NCBI RefSeq assembly: GCF_009380215.1
Contig: NZ_WHUG01000004.1
Location: 372,001-436,000, forward strand
Origin: Rugamonas aquatica
GTDB lineage: Bacteria > Pseudomonadota > Gammaproteobacteria > Burkholderiales > Burkholderiaceae_D
Length of the DNA stretch: 64,000 bases
Direction of reading: 5' to 3'
The position numbers and the translations under genes are program-made. Shown here in pieces: positions 35,199 through 44,121 of this stretch; positions within the stretch are counted from its first letter, which is position 1, and the number at the start of each line of letters is the position of its first letter. Under the pieces are notes generated by a model. That model did not search any database, was not told the origin of the DNA, and was given only the letters and a program-made list of their open reading frames with translations.

Positions 35199-35540
35199 AC
35201 TGATGCTTCTCAACAACTCTGCTATTATAACGACGGGGAAGGTTTCGCGCCAGATGAGCTTACGCTCCTTACTGCACATCAACCCTGTCTAGCAATTCTC
35301 ACTTTGCCGCTGTTTTTCAACTTTGTCGCTGCGAGAGACCAAGATTATAGAGGAATTTTGCGGGATGTCAAATGCCCCAACATAAAAAATCCGCTCGGAT
35401 TCGCGTAAGCAGCCGCAAATTAGTCAATCAGGGCGTTTCCAAGTACACTACGCCTGTCGTCGTGTCATATATATGCACCTGACGATTTTGCCAGGCCGGA
35501 TTTCCTCTGAACACTGTCAATAATAACTACAGAAATACTT
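35199..35540. other. Intergenic region between tRNA-Leu copy 4 and rnr
   Basis: 342 bases without a convincing gene; short frames here are not credible. It holds the tRNA promoter elements annotated separately: TATAAT at 35224-35229 and a consensus promoter at 35344-35371, both minus strand. The promoter of rnr on the plus strand must also lie here, but I see no strong match. Confidence 0.6.
35344..35371 (-). promoter_or_regulatory. Consensus sigma70 promoter for tRNA-Leu copy 4
   Basis: Minus strand TTGACA (35366-35371), 16 bases, TATAAT (35344-35349): both hexamers match the consensus fully. The transcript would have a leader of about 140 bases before the tRNA. A second TATAAT at 35224-35229 lies 26 bases from the tRNA but has no good -35. 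Confidence 0.75.
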
Positions 35541-38054
35541 TTGAACCAATCTACCCATACCATTCCCAGCCGGGAGGAAATTCTCGGCATCTTCCGTAGC
35601 GCCAAGGCGCCGCTCGATCTGCGCGCACTGTCGAAGTCGCTGAAGGTCGCGACCGAGGCCCAGGCCGTGTTGTCGCGCCGCCTGAACGCCATGCAGCGCG
35701 ACGGCCAGATCGTCTCCGACGACACCGGCCACTTCTCGCTCGCCACGGATACCGGTTTCATCTCCGGCCGCGTCAGCAGCCACAAGGACGGCTTCGGCTT
35801 CGTCATCCCGGATGAGCCGGGCGAAGACCTGTTCCTGCCCGAAAAGGAAATGCAGAAAGTCCTGCATGGCGACCGCGTGCTGGCCAAAGTCATCGGCGTT
35901 GACCGCCGCGGCCGTCCGGAAGGCACCATCGTCGAAGTGGTTTCGCGCGCCAACACCCACATCATCGGCCGCCTGCTGAACGAAAACGGCGCCTGGATCG
36001 TGGCGCCCGAAGACCAGCGCATCGCCCAGGACATCCTGGTCGAAGGTGCTATCGGCAAGGCCAAGTCGGGCCAGATCGTCAGCGTTGAACTGACCGAACA
36101 GCCGATGCGCTTCAAGCAGCCGGTCGGCAAGATCGTTGAAATCCTTGGTTCGCTGGACGACCCCGGCATGGAAATCGAAATTGCCGTGCGCAAGTTCGGC
36201 GTGCCGCATGTGTTCTCGGACGCCGCGCTCAAGCAAGCCAACAAGCTGCCGGACGTGGTGCGCGATATCGACCTGGCCGACCGCGTCGACCTGCGCGACG
36301 TGCCGCTGGTGACCATCGACGGCGAAGACGCGCGCGACTTCGACGATGCGGTCTACTGCGAACCGGTCAAGATCGGCCGCAGCAACGCCTACCGTTTGAT
36401 CGTCGCGATTGCCGACGTCAGCCACTACGTCAAGCCGAACGATGCGCTCGACGCTGACGCGCTGGAGCGCAGCACCTCGGTCTATTTCCCGCGCCGCGTG
36501 ATTCCTATGCTGCCGGAAAAGCTGTCCAACGGCCTGTGCTCGTTGAACCCGGCGGTCGACCGCCTGACGCTGGTGTGCGACGCCGTCATCACCGCCAAGG
36601 GCGAGATCAAGGCTTACCAGTTCTATCCGGCCGTGATCCACTCGGCCGCGCGCCTGACCTACACCGAAGTGGCCGACATCCTCGGCAACACCAAGGGACC
36701 GGAAGCCGCGCGCCGTCCAGGCATCGTGCCGCACCTGCTGAACCTGTACGAGGTGTACAACGCGCTGTTGAAGGCGCGCACCGAACGCGGCGCCATCGAT
36801 TTCGAAACCACCGAAACCTACATCGTCTGCAACCCGTCCGGCAAGATCGAGAAGATCATCCCGCGCACCCGCAACGACGCCCACCGCCTGATCGAAGAAT
36901 GCATGTTGACCGCCAACGTCTGCGCGGCCGACCTGCTGATCCGCCACAAGCATCCCGGCACCTACCGCATCCACGCCAGCCCGACCGCTGAAAAGCTCAA
37001 GCAGGTACGCACCTTCCTCAAGCAGGTGAACCTGAGCCTGAACGGCGGCGACAAGCCGACCGCCGGCGATTACGCCGAGCTGATGCGTCAGGTCAAACAG
37101 CGTCCGGACGCGTCGCTGCTGCAAACCATGCTGCTGCGCTCGATGCAGCAGGCGGTCTACAGCCCCGACAACATCGGCCACTTCGGCCTGGCGTACGAGG
37201 CCTATGCCCACTTCACCAGCCCGATCCGCCGCTATCCGGACTTGCTGACGCACCGCGCCATCAAGGCCATCCTGCTCGGCAAAAAGTACGAACCGAAAGT
37301 GGCCAGCACCAGCGTGCTGAACACCAACGTCTCGAACGCGACCCGCAAGCAGCAGGCCAAGGACAAGGCCGAAGGCAAGGAAAAGAAAGCCGCCGACCTG
37401 ACCGTGTGGGATGCGCTGGGCGTGCACTGCTCGGCCAACGAACGCCGCGCCGACGAAGCGTCGCGCGATGTCGAGAACTGGCTGAAGTGCTACTTCATGC
37501 AGGACAAGCTGGGCGAGGAATTCACCGGCATCATCACCGGCGTGACCACCTTCGGCATCTTCGTGCAGCTGGACCAGCTGTTCGTTGAAGGCCTGGTGCA
37601 CATCACCGACCTCGGCGCCGACTACTTCCAGTACGACGACGCCCGCCACGAACTGCGCGGCGAACGCACCGGCAAGAAGTTCCAGCTGACCGACCACGTC
37701 AGCGTGCAGGTGGTGCGCGTGGACCTGGAATCGCGCAAGATCGATCTGCGTCTGGCTGGCGCCGACGCGCCGCCGCCGCGCGCCGACAAGGCCGATGCGC
37801 AATCGAAGGACCGCAAGACCAACATCAAGCCGGGTCCGGCCGTGCCGAAAGCGCAGCCGGTCAAGGCTGTCGCCAAGAGCCAGTCCAACAGGGCTGGCGC
37901 CGGCAAGCCTGCCGCTGGCAAGCCGGCCGTCGCGAAGAGCGCCGCCAAGCCCGCAGCCAAGGCCAAGGGCGGCCGCAAGACTAATGCCGGGGCGGCTGCC
38001 CCGGTAGCACCCCGAGCAGCGAAGACTGTCTCAAAAAGTAAAAAGAAGCGATAA
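35541..38054 (+). CDS. rnr: Ribonuclease R
   Basis: 837 residues. The start is a TTG at 35541; no ATG or GTG start exists before the conserved N-terminus (NQSTHTIPSREEILGIFRSA), so the rare start is probably real and may keep expression low. Domains: winged-helix and cold-shock domains (1-230), the RNB catalytic core (GEDARDFDDAVYCE with the metal-binding aspartates; SFTSPIRRYPDLLTHR-like segment), an S1 domain (GEEFTGIITGVTTFGIFVQLDQLFVEGLVHI), and a Lys/Ala-rich basic tail of about 90 residues. It is a processive 3'-5' exoribonuclease that degrades structured RNA and helps tRNA/rRNA quality control. The next gene, rlmB, starts immediately at its stop. Confidence 0.97.
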   Translation: MNQSTHTIPSREEILGIFRSAKAPLDLRALSKSLKVATEAQAVLSRRLNAMQRDGQIVSDDTGHFSLATDTGFISGRVSSHKDGFGFVIPDEPGEDLFLPEKEMQKVLHGDRVLAKVIGVDRRGRPEGTIVEVVSRANTHIIGRLLNENGAWIVAPEDQRIAQDILVEGAIGKAKSGQIVSVELTEQPMRFKQPVGKIVEILGSLDDPGMEIEIAVRKFGVPHVFSDAALKQANKLPDVVRDIDLADRVDLRDVPLVTIDGEDARDFDDAVYCEPVKIGRSNAYRLIVAIADVSHYVKPNDALDADALERSTSVYFPRRVIPMLPEKLSNGLCSLNPAVDRLTLVCDAVITAKGEIKAYQFYPAVIHSAARLTYTEVADILGNTKGPEAARRPGIVPHLLNLYEVYNALLKARTERGAIDFETTETYIVCNPSGKIEKIIPRTRNDAHRLIEECMLTANVCAADLLIRHKHPGTYRIHASPTAEKLKQVRTFLKQVNLSLNGGDKPTAGDYAELMRQVKQRPDASLLQTMLLRSMQQAVYSPDNIGHFGLAYEAYAHFTSPIRRYPDLLTHRAIKAILLGKKYEPKVASTSVLNTNVSNATRKQQAKDKAEGKEKKAADLTVWDALGVHCSANERRADEASRDVENWLKCYFMQDKLGEEFTGIITGVTTFGIFVQLDQLFVEGLVHITDLGADYFQYDDARHELRGERTGKKFQLTDHVSVQVVRVDLESRKIDLRLAGADAPPPRADKADAQSKDRKTNIKPGPAVPKAQPVKAVAKSQSNRAGAGKPAAGKPAVAKSAAKPAAKAKGGRKTNAGAAAPVAPRAAKTVSKSKKKR

Positions 38055-38801
38055 ATGAGTAAGAATAAAATGATTTTCGGTTTCCACGCTGTCACGTCGC
38101 GCTTGCGCCATGAGGCATCGTCCGTGGAAGAGATTTTTGTCGACATCGGCCGCGACGACCGCCGCATGAAGGATCTGATCGCCAACGCCAAGGCGGCCGG
38201 CGTGCGCGTGATGCCGGTCGATTCGGCCCGCCTCGACAAGATCGTCGGCACCCGCCGCCACCAGGGCGTGATCGCCTTCGCCTCGCAGCTGGCGCTGGCG
38301 CGCAACCTGGATGAACTGCTGGACGCCATCGAAGGCCCGCCGCTGCTGCTGGTCCTGGACGGCATCACCGATCCGCACAACCTGGGCGCCTGCCTGCGCG
38401 TGGCCGACGGCGTCGGCGCACACGCGGTGATCGTGCCGAAGGACCGTGCCGTGGGCTTGAACGCCACCGCCGCCAAGGTCGCCTCCGGCGCGGCCGAGAC
38501 CGTGCCTTACATCACCGTCACCAATCTGGCGCGCACGCTGCGCGACCTGAAGGACCGCGACATCTGGCTGATCGGCACTTCCGACGACGGCGAGAAAGGC
38601 CTGTACGAAGCCGACTTCACCGGCCCGACCGCGCTGGTCATGGGTTCGGAAGGCGAGGGCATGCGCCGCCTGACCCGCGAGACCTGCGACATGCTGGTCA
38701 GCATTCCGATGTTCGGTTCGGTTGAAAGCCTGAACGTATCCGTCGCATCCGGCGTCTGTCTGTACGAGGCACGCCGCCAGCGTATCGCCAAAGACATTTA
38801 A
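38055..38801 (+). CDS. rlmB: 23S rRNA (guanosine-2251-2'-O)-methyltransferase
   Basis: 248 residues of the SPOUT TrmH/SpoU family: [19 protein letters not shown] substrate-binding opening, then the knotted catalytic domain with [50 protein letters not shown] and [21 protein letters not shown] (the three SPOUT motifs). It methylates the ribose of G2251 in the peptidyl-transferase P loop. The rnr-rlmB order is a standard operon in proteobacteria, and the start codon abuts the rnr stop. Confidence 0.97.
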   Translation: MSKNKMIFGFHAVTSRLRHEASSVEEIFVDIGRDDRRMKDLIANAKAAGVRVMPVDSARLDKIVGTRRHQGVIAFASQLALARNLDELLDAIEGPPLLLVLDGITDPHNLGACLRVADGVGAHAVIVPKDRAVGLNATAAKVASGAAETVPYITVTNLARTLRDLKDRDIWLIGTSDDGEKGLYEADFTGPTALVMGSEGEGMRRLTRETCDMLVSIPMFGSVESLNVSVASGVCLYEARRQRIAKDI

Positions 38802-38936
38802 GCGATATGCACTACCGGCGGCCTGATACGAGGGTCGCCGGGTTACACTCCCGCCTCCCCCGAAGCAAGCCGCTTCCCAGCAACCACCGACCGAATACGC
38901 TACCATTAGCGTTTCAGTTGCAATCCCGATCACCCC

Positions 38937-39683
38937 ATGTTCCATCGCCTGCGCCAAGACATTAACAGCATCATCGAACGCGATCCTGCGGCCCGCAACG
39001 CCTGGGAGGTGCTGACCTGTTACCCCGGCTTGCAAGCCATCGTCATGCACCGCTGGGCGTACTGGTGCTGGACGCGCCGCATGAAATGGCTGGGGCGCTT
39101 CATCTCTTACCTGGCGCGCATCGTCACCGGCATCGAGATCCATCCGGCCGCCACCATCGGCCGCCGGGTGTTCATCGACCACGGCTTCGGCGTGGTGATC
39201 GGCGAGACCGCCGAGGTGGGCGACGACTGCACCATCTACCAGGGCGTGACCCTGGGCGGCACGTCGCTGCACACCGGCGCCAAGCGGCATCCGACCTTGG
39301 CGCGCGGCGTCATCGTCGGCGCCGGCGCCAAGGTGCTGGGCGGCTTCACCGTGGGTGAGTACGCCAAGGTCGGCTCCAACGCCGTGCTGTTGAAGCCCGT
39401 GCCTGCGGGTGCGACGGCGGTCGGCAATCCCGCGCACATCGTGCAGAAGGAGCCGGCGTCGGCGACCAGCGCCACGGCCAATCTGTTCAGCGCCTACGGC
39501 GTCACGCCGAACGGCGACGACCCGCTGTCCAAGGCGCTGCACGGGCTGATCAGCCACGCCGTCAAGCAGGAAGAGCAGATGGAACGCATCCTCGCCACGA
39601 TGAAGGCGGCGGGCTTGCAGTGTCAGGGCGTGCCCGAATGTGATAAATTGAATTCCGACCAACTCAACAAGCTCGTTGAATAA
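38937..39683 (+). CDS. cysE: Serine O-acetyltransferase
   Basis: 248 residues. A helical N-terminal domain (FHRLRQDINSIIERDPAARNAWEVLTCYPGLQAIVMHR) and a left-handed beta-helix of hexapeptide repeats (IEIHPAATIGRRVFIDHGFGVVIGETAEVGDDCTIYQGVTLGGTS) identify CysE. It transfers acetyl from acetyl-CoA to L-serine, the first step of cysteine synthesis. The tail (residues about 175-248) is longer than in E. coli and includes QCQGVPECDKLN; end-product inhibition by cysteine is a family property. The preceding 135 bases contain no obvious terminator after rlmB. Confidence 0.96.
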   Translation: MFHRLRQDINSIIERDPAARNAWEVLTCYPGLQAIVMHRWAYWCWTRRMKWLGRFISYLARIVTGIEIHPAATIGRRVFIDHGFGVVIGETAEVGDDCTIYQGVTLGGTSLHTGAKRHPTLARGVIVGAGAKVLGGFTVGEYAKVGSNAVLLKPVPAGATAVGNPAHIVQKEPASATSATANLFSAYGVTPNGDDPLSKALHGLISHAVKQEEQMERILATMKAAGLQCQGVPECDKLNSDQLNKLVE

Positions 39684-39694
39684 GGATGATGTCT

Positions 39695-40372
39695 ATGGAA
39701 TCGTCGCCCGATGGCGCAGAAGTGCTGGACCCGTTTGAAATCCGCGTACTGGCCGTGCTGGCCGAAAAGGAAGCGCTGACGCCGGATAACTATCCGCTGT
39801 CGCTGAACGCGCTGGTGAATGGCTGTAATCAGTTGTCGAGCCGCGACCCGGTGATGGCGCTGTCGGAAGAGACGGTGGCCGAGGTGTTGCAGCGGCTGAT
39901 GCAGCGCAAGTACGTCAACGGCATCACGCAGGCGGGCGCGCGCGTGACCAAGTACGAACACCGCATGCGCATCAAATGGTCGCTGGAGCAGGACAAGCTG
40001 GCCGTGCTGAGCATCCTGATGCTGCGCGGCTTGCAGACCGCCGGCGAGATCCGCACCCGCAGCGGACGTCTGCACGAATTCAAGACCGTCGGCGATGTCG
40101 AGCAGGCGTTGCAGTTCCTGATCGACAAATATCCGCCGCTGGTATCGAAGCTGGCGCTGGCGCCCGGCACCAAGGAGCCGCGCTACGGCCAGCTGCTGGG
40201 CGGGGAAGAAGCCCTGGCTCGTGAAGAAACCGCCGCCAGCATGGGCGGTTCGGTCAGCGTGGCCGGGCAGGGCGGCCGCGTCGCCGCGCTGGAGCAGGAA
40301 GTCCAGCAACTGCGCCAGCAGGTCGAAGAGCTGACCGCGCAGTTTGCCGAATTCCGCAAGCAGTTCGAATAA
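39695..40372 (+). CDS. yceH: YceH family protein (DUF480)
   Basis: 225 residues from the ATG at 39695, which has AAGGA 8 bases upstream; ATGs at 39686 and 39689 are too close to the ribosome site. Two tandem winged-helix domains are seen: DPFEIRVLAVLAEKEALTPDNYPLSLNALVNGCNQLSSRDPVM and KLAVLSILMLRGLQTAGEIRTRSGRLHEF, then a C-terminal coiled coil (VAALEQEVQQLRQQVEELTAQFAEFRKQFE). This is the widely conserved YceH family of unknown function, possibly a nucleic-acid-binding regulator. It follows cysE after 11 bases and may be co-transcribed. Confidence 0.93.
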   Translation: MESSPDGAEVLDPFEIRVLAVLAEKEALTPDNYPLSLNALVNGCNQLSSRDPVMALSEETVAEVLQRLMQRKYVNGITQAGARVTKYEHRMRIKWSLEQDKLAVLSILMLRGLQTAGEIRTRSGRLHEFKTVGDVEQALQFLIDKYPPLVSKLALAPGTKEPRYGQLLGGEEALAREETAASMGGSVSVAGQGGRVAALEQEVQQLRQQVEELTAQFAEFRKQFE

Positions 40373-40382
40373 GGCCGGGCTT

Positions 40383-41117
40383 TTATTCGAACCTGAACTC
40401 GATCAAGGCGTCGCTGGAGTAGGTTTTGTCAGCCAGCGGCACCGAGTACATTTTTCCGTACTCGTCGACCTTGAGCTCCAGCCTGCGGGCGCCGTCGACC
40501 AGTGTGGCGCTGGTGATGGCGCGGTCGCTGCGCACGTTCATGTTGAAATCCTTGAACGAACACCAGTCTGTCGTCAGCGTGAAGGTGTTGATCATCGCGC
40601 GTATCAGGAAGGGTATGTAGTTCTTCGCGATCGCCATCAGCACCCGGCACTCCAGCTGGATGTCGCCCAGGCGCCGCATGTCCGCCGGCACGCCGGCGCT
40701 GCGCACGTCCGGCATCCAGCCGTAGTCGCTCTTCTTCTGGTTCAGCACCACATCGGCGTTGTCGTCCTCCGCCGCCCGGTTGCGCGGCAGGGCGAAGCTG
40801 TGGTCCGCCGCCAGCGGCACGACGATGTCGGTCTCGCTGCCGGACAGACGCACCACCACATTGTCCATCGCGTCGGCGGGCGCCTTCCTTTTAGTGTGCA
40901 GGCGGAAGCGCAGTTGCTGCGCATTCGGCGCCAGCGCGTGCTGGCTATCAAAGGCGTCCAGGCCGGAAAGCATGTAGCGGTAAGGCTGCATTTCCGGGCT
41001 GCGGGTGCCGTTGATGACGACCATCTGATCCGACCCTTCCGTTTCGGCCGCCGTGGCCGGCAGCGCCGTCACGGCGGCCGCCAGCAGAGCGGCGGTCACG
41101 AAGTGCTTGCCCGCCAT
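40383..41117 (-). CDS. Exported protein of unknown function, last gene of the GntR-ABC operon
   Basis: 244 residues from the ATG at 41117, two bases after the permease stop. The signal peptide MAGKHFVTAALLAAAVTALP then ATA leads to a mature part that I cannot assign. Segments such as RYMLSGLDAFDSQHALAPNA, LRFRLHTKRKAPADAMDNVVVRLSG, KTYSSDALIEFRFE and two cysteines (LECRVL, DWCSFK) suggest a beta-rich periplasmic protein. The context (same direction, near-zero gap) ties it to the ABC transporter, possibly as a periplasmic accessory protein. Convergent with yceH. Confidence 0.78.
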   Translation of the reverse strand: MAGKHFVTAALLAAAVTALPATAAETEGSDQMVVINGTRSPEMQPYRYMLSGLDAFDSQHALAPNAQQLRFRLHTKRKAPADAMDNVVVRLSGSETDIVVPLAADHSFALPRNRAAEDDNADVVLNQKKSDYGWMPDVRSAGVPADMRRLGDIQLECRVLMAIAKNYIPFLIRAMINTFTLTTDWCSFKDFNMNVRSDRAITSATLVDGARRLELKVDEYGKMYSVPLADKTYSSDALIEFRFE

Positions 41118-41119
41118 GC

Positions 41120-42073
41120 TCAGCCTTCTTCGCGGCGGCGGCGCATCCAGACGGCGGCGGCGATCATCGCCACGCCGGCCGCGACGCCTATCCATACGCT
41201 GGCGCCGGTCAGCGTGCCCCACGATGCGTCGAAGATCGATTGCGGGATCTCCAGCTTTTTCATGTCATGGTGGCGCATCGCGTTGTCGGCATCGAACACC
41301 AGCCACGAACCGGGGATCACGCCCAGCAGGATGCGGTCGACCACGCGGGTGACGAACCAGCTGGCGTCGAAGCCGAAGTGCAGCATCTTCTCGGCCCACA
41401 CCAGCAGCAGCGAGGTCGCCAGCGGTGTGCCCACCGCCCACAGGAACACCTTGGAGCGCGCCATGCTCGACACCATCAGCAGCCAGCCCACCGTCGGCAA
41501 GGCCCACAGCATGTAGACCGGCAGCAGTCCCACCAGGCGCAGCGGCATCAGGTACAGGTCCGGCGTGGCCAGCAGTGCGCCGAACAGGTTGGTGCCGTGC
41601 GCCAGCATCGCCACGCAGCCGGCCAGCAGGATCAGCAGCGACAGCACGATGCCGATCGCCATCGTGATCAGCGGCGCCACCACCAGGGCCAGCACGACCT
41701 TGGACATCACGGTGGTGAAGTCCGACACCGGCAGCGATTTCCAGAACAGCAGGCTGCGGTCGCGGCGTTCGTCGTGCAGCGCGCCGAGGCAGTAGAAGAA
41801 CACCAGCAAGCTCAGCAGCATCATGCCCGGCATCGCCGACACGATGTAAGCCTGCGACGCGGTCTCGACGATGCGCGTACGCACCGCGCCTTCGATGGTG
41901 ACGGTGCCGATCTGCACCGCCTGGCCGTCTTCGTTGAAGTTGACGTTATGCCCCAGGAAGATGCCGGTCAGCGCCAGGGCCGCGACCAGGCCGGCGATGA
42001 CGATGGGCGCCCAGAACAGCATGCCCTTGTGTTCCCACATTTCGCGCTTGATCAGCCATTTCATCGTTTTCAT
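41120..42073 (-). CDS. ABC transporter permease
   Basis: 317 residues from the ATG at 42073 (ATGA overlap with the ATPase gene). About six to seven hydrophobic segments are visible: GMLFWAPIVIAGLVAALALTGIFL, AMPGMMLLSLLVFFYCLGAL, VVLALVVAPLITMAIGIVLSLLILLAG, LVGLLPVYMLWALPTVGWLLMV and TGASVWIGVAAGVAMIAAAVWM. The interhelical segment HDERRDRSLLFWKSLPVSDFTTVMSKV is the coupling-type loop of ABC-2 permeases. It partners the ATPase upstream to form a YtrB/YtrC-like exporter. The substrate is unknown; such GntR-regulated transporters respond to cell-envelope stress. Confidence 0.9.
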   Translation of the reverse strand: MKTMKWLIKREMWEHKGMLFWAPIVIAGLVAALALTGIFLGHNVNFNEDGQAVQIGTVTIEGAVRTRIVETASQAYIVSAMPGMMLLSLLVFFYCLGALHDERRDRSLLFWKSLPVSDFTTVMSKVVLALVVAPLITMAIGIVLSLLILLAGCVAMLAHGTNLFGALLATPDLYLMPLRLVGLLPVYMLWALPTVGWLLMVSSMARSKVFLWAVGTPLATSLLLVWAEKMLHFGFDASWFVTRVVDRILLGVIPGSWLVFDADNAMRHHDMKKLEIPQSIFDASWGTLTGASVWIGVAAGVAMIAAAVWMRRRREEG

Positions 42074-42927
42074 GCGTAGGTTCCTTTCATGGTCGCGACA
42101 AACAGGTCGGCAACGCTGGGCGTGCGCAATTCCCCGAAGGTCGACAGTTGCAGGCGCGGCACGCCATCGAACAGCATGATGGGCTTGCCGAACACGGTGC
42201 GCTGGCTCATCGGCTTGAGCGCGTTGGCGGCGGCGACGAACTGCGGCTCGACCATCACTTCGGTGAAGCGCTCGCCCACCTCGTCCATCGACGCCGCCAG
42301 CGAGATCTGGCCATCCTGGATGAACATCAGGTCGGTCAGGATGTGCTCGACTTCCTCGATCTGGTGCGTGGTGATCAGGATGGTCTTGTTCTCGTCGAAG
42401 TAGTCTTCCAGCAGGTTCTGGTAGAACTGCTTGCGGTACAGGATGTCCAGGCCCAGCGTCGGCTCGTCCAGCACCAGCAGCCTGGCGTCGATCGCCATCA
42501 CCAACGCCAGGTGCAGCTGCACCACCATGCCCTTGGACATGGCTTTGACCTTCATGTTCGGGCTGAGCTTGGTGTTGGCCAGGTATTTCTCGGCCTTGCT
42601 GCGGTCGAAGCGCGGGTGCACGCCTTCGACGAAGTCGATCGCATCCTTGACCTTCAGCCACTTCGGCAGGATGGCGACATCGGCGATGAAGCAGACCTCG
42701 TTCATCAGGGCTTCGCGCTGGGTGCGCGGGTCCATGCCCATCACTGACAGCTCGCCGTCGAACTGGGTCAGGCCCAGAATGGCTTTGAGGGTGGTGGTCT
42801 TGCCCGAGCCGTTGGGGCCGATCAGGCCGACAATGCGGCCTGCCTCGACCGTGAAACTGGCGCCGTTCAGCGCGGCCTGCTTGCCGTACTGCTTGCTGAT
42901 CCTGGTCGCGGTGATGATGGCGCTCAT
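42070..42927 (-). CDS. ABC transporter ATP-binding protein
   Basis: 285 residues from the ATG at 42927, overlapping the GntR gene stop (ATGA) and the permease start (ATGA). Walker A is GPNGSGKTTT, Walker B LLVLDEPTLGLD and the H-loop ITTHQIEEVEHIL. The signature motif is MSKGM instead of LSGGQ, typical of the YtrB/BcrA-like subfamily. It energises the adjacent permease. The operon GntR - ATPase - permease - exported protein is fully overlapped or nearly so, indicating translational coupling. Confidence 0.94.
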   Translation of the reverse strand: MSAIITATRISKQYGKQAALNGASFTVEAGRIVGLIGPNGSGKTTTLKAILGLTQFDGELSVMGMDPRTQREALMNEVCFIADVAILPKWLKVKDAIDFVEGVHPRFDRSKAEKYLANTKLSPNMKVKAMSKGMVVQLHLALVMAIDARLLVLDEPTLGLDILYRKQFYQNLLEDYFDENKTILITTHQIEEVEHILTDLMFIQDGQISLAASMDEVGERFTEVMVEPQFVAAANALKPMSQRTVFGKPIMLFDGVPRLQLSTFGELRTPSVADLFVATMKGTYA

Positions 42928-43295
42928 GACGCACCTCCGGGGGCGGCGGACTTGAGCAGGGTGTCCAGTTCCAGGCCCAGACGGCGGATGCGTTCCAGCA
43001 TCAGCGGCCATTCTTCGCGCAGGAAGCGTTCACGTTCAGTGGCCAGCAGTTTGTCGCGGGCGCCGTCAGTTACGTACATACCTAGTCCCCTTCTTTTTTC
43101 TACGAGTGTTTCGTCTACCAGCTCCTGGTAGGCGCGCGATACGGTAATCGGGTTGAGTTGATAATCCGCCGCCACCTGCCGTACCGAGGGCAGGGCGTCG
43201 CCCGGTTTGAGCAGGCCGTCGAGCATCATGCCGATCACCTTTTCCTTGAGCTGCCGATAAATCGGCGCATTGTCATTCCAGCCTATCGTGGACAT
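42924..43295 (-). CDS. GntR family regulator (YtrA subfamily)
   Basis: 123 residues, the short YtrA type without an effector-binding domain: APIYRQLKEKVIGMMLDGLLKPGDALPSVRQVAADYQLNPITVSRAYQELVDETLVEKRRGLGMYV is the winged helix, and the C-terminal 50 residues form the dimerisation helices. YtrA-type proteins repress their own ABC transporter operon and respond to envelope stress such as cell-wall antibiotics. An operator-like inverted repeat covers the promoter (43329-43368), so autoregulation is expected. The gene overlaps the ATPase gene by 4 bases. Confidence 0.94.
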   Translation of the reverse strand: MSTIGWNDNAPIYRQLKEKVIGMMLDGLLKPGDALPSVRQVAADYQLNPITVSRAYQELVDETLVEKRRGLGMYVTDGARDKLLATERERFLREEWPLMLERIRRLGLELDTLLKSAAPGGAS

Positions 43296-43328
43296 ACATG
43301 TGGTCCCCTAGTGTGTGTTGATGGAGCG

Positions 43329-43368
43329 GTGTTGTAGTAAACTATAACACTGCCGTTAAAAAAATCAA
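43329..43368 (-). promoter_or_regulatory. Promoter and inverted-repeat operator of the GntR-ABC operon
   Basis: Minus strand: -35 TTGATT (43363-43368), 16 bases, -10 TATAGT (43341-43346). The -10 lies inside GTGTTGTAGTAAACTATAAC followed by AC (43329-43350), a 10-base inverted repeat with a 2-base centre and one mismatch. A repressor there would cover the -10. The -35 overlaps the 3' end of the DUF72 gene. Confidence 0.65.
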
Positions 43369-44087
43369 GCGCTGCGTTGTTTTATTTGTTTTTCCATCAG
43401 CGCCAGCGCGTTGGGCAGGGCGGCGCCGGCGGCGGTGTTGTCGAAGATGACCCAGCCATCCTTGCCGGCCAGATAGGCGGCGACGCTGTCCAGATACTCG
43501 TCCGTGTACGACGAGTAGTACATGCGCGGGCTGCCGTGCAGCCGCGCGTACACGGTGTCGCCGGTCGCGACGTAGGGACCGGGCTGGCCGGCGGGCGGAT
43601 CGGCGATCACCCGGGTGACGCCGTGCTCGCGCAGCAGCGCGGTGGCCGCGCCGGTGAACCAGCTGTGATGGCGCGCTTCGCAGGCGATGCGGCAATCGAG
43701 CAGGCGGGCGATGCGGCCGAACAGCGCGCCGGCCGGCGCGGCATCCAGCACCAGGCTGGGCGGCAATTGCACCAGCACGCAGCCCAGCTTGGGACCGAGG
43801 GCGCCGGCCTCGCCGGCAAAGCGCGCCAGCAGTTCGTCGACCTGCTGCAGCCGGCGGTCGTGGGTGATGCTGCGCGCCAGCTTGACCGAGAAACGGAAAT
43901 CGTCCGGCACGTCGGCGGCCCAGCGTTCATAGGTGCTGGCCTGGTGCGGGCGGTAGAACGAGGAGTTGATCTCCACCGCATTCATGACCCGGGCGTAGCG
44001 CTGCAGATGGCTGCCGTCGGCGGCGAACTGCGGCGCCGACGCACGGTCGATACTCCAGCTTGCGCAGCCAACTCGTGTGTGGGTCAT
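43365..44087 (-). CDS. DUF72 domain-containing protein
   Basis: 240 residues of the DUF72/YecE family, a TIM-barrel-like fold: VGCASWSIDRASAPQFA, MNAVEINSSFYRPHQASTYERWAADVPDDFRFSVKLARSITHDRRL, LGPKLGCVLVQLPPSLVLDAA, IACEARHHSWFTGAATALLREHGVTRVIADPP, YARLHGSPRMYYSSYTDEYLDS and WVIFDNTAAGAALPNAL. The biochemical function is unknown; a nuclease- or sugar-isomerase-like role has been suggested for the family but is not established. It is divergent from the DUF1439 lipoprotein gene and sits just upstream of the GntR operon. Confidence 0.9.
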   Translation of the reverse strand: MTHTRVGCASWSIDRASAPQFAADGSHLQRYARVMNAVEINSSFYRPHQASTYERWAADVPDDFRFSVKLARSITHDRRLQQVDELLARFAGEAGALGPKLGCVLVQLPPSLVLDAAPAGALFGRIARLLDCRIACEARHHSWFTGAATALLREHGVTRVIADPPAGQPGPYVATGDTVYARLHGSPRMYYSSYTDEYLDSVAAYLAGKDGWVIFDNTAAGAALPNALALMEKQIKQRSA

Positions 44088-44121
44088 AATGTGGGCGATC
44101 CGCCATTTTCAGAAAGAAGAC

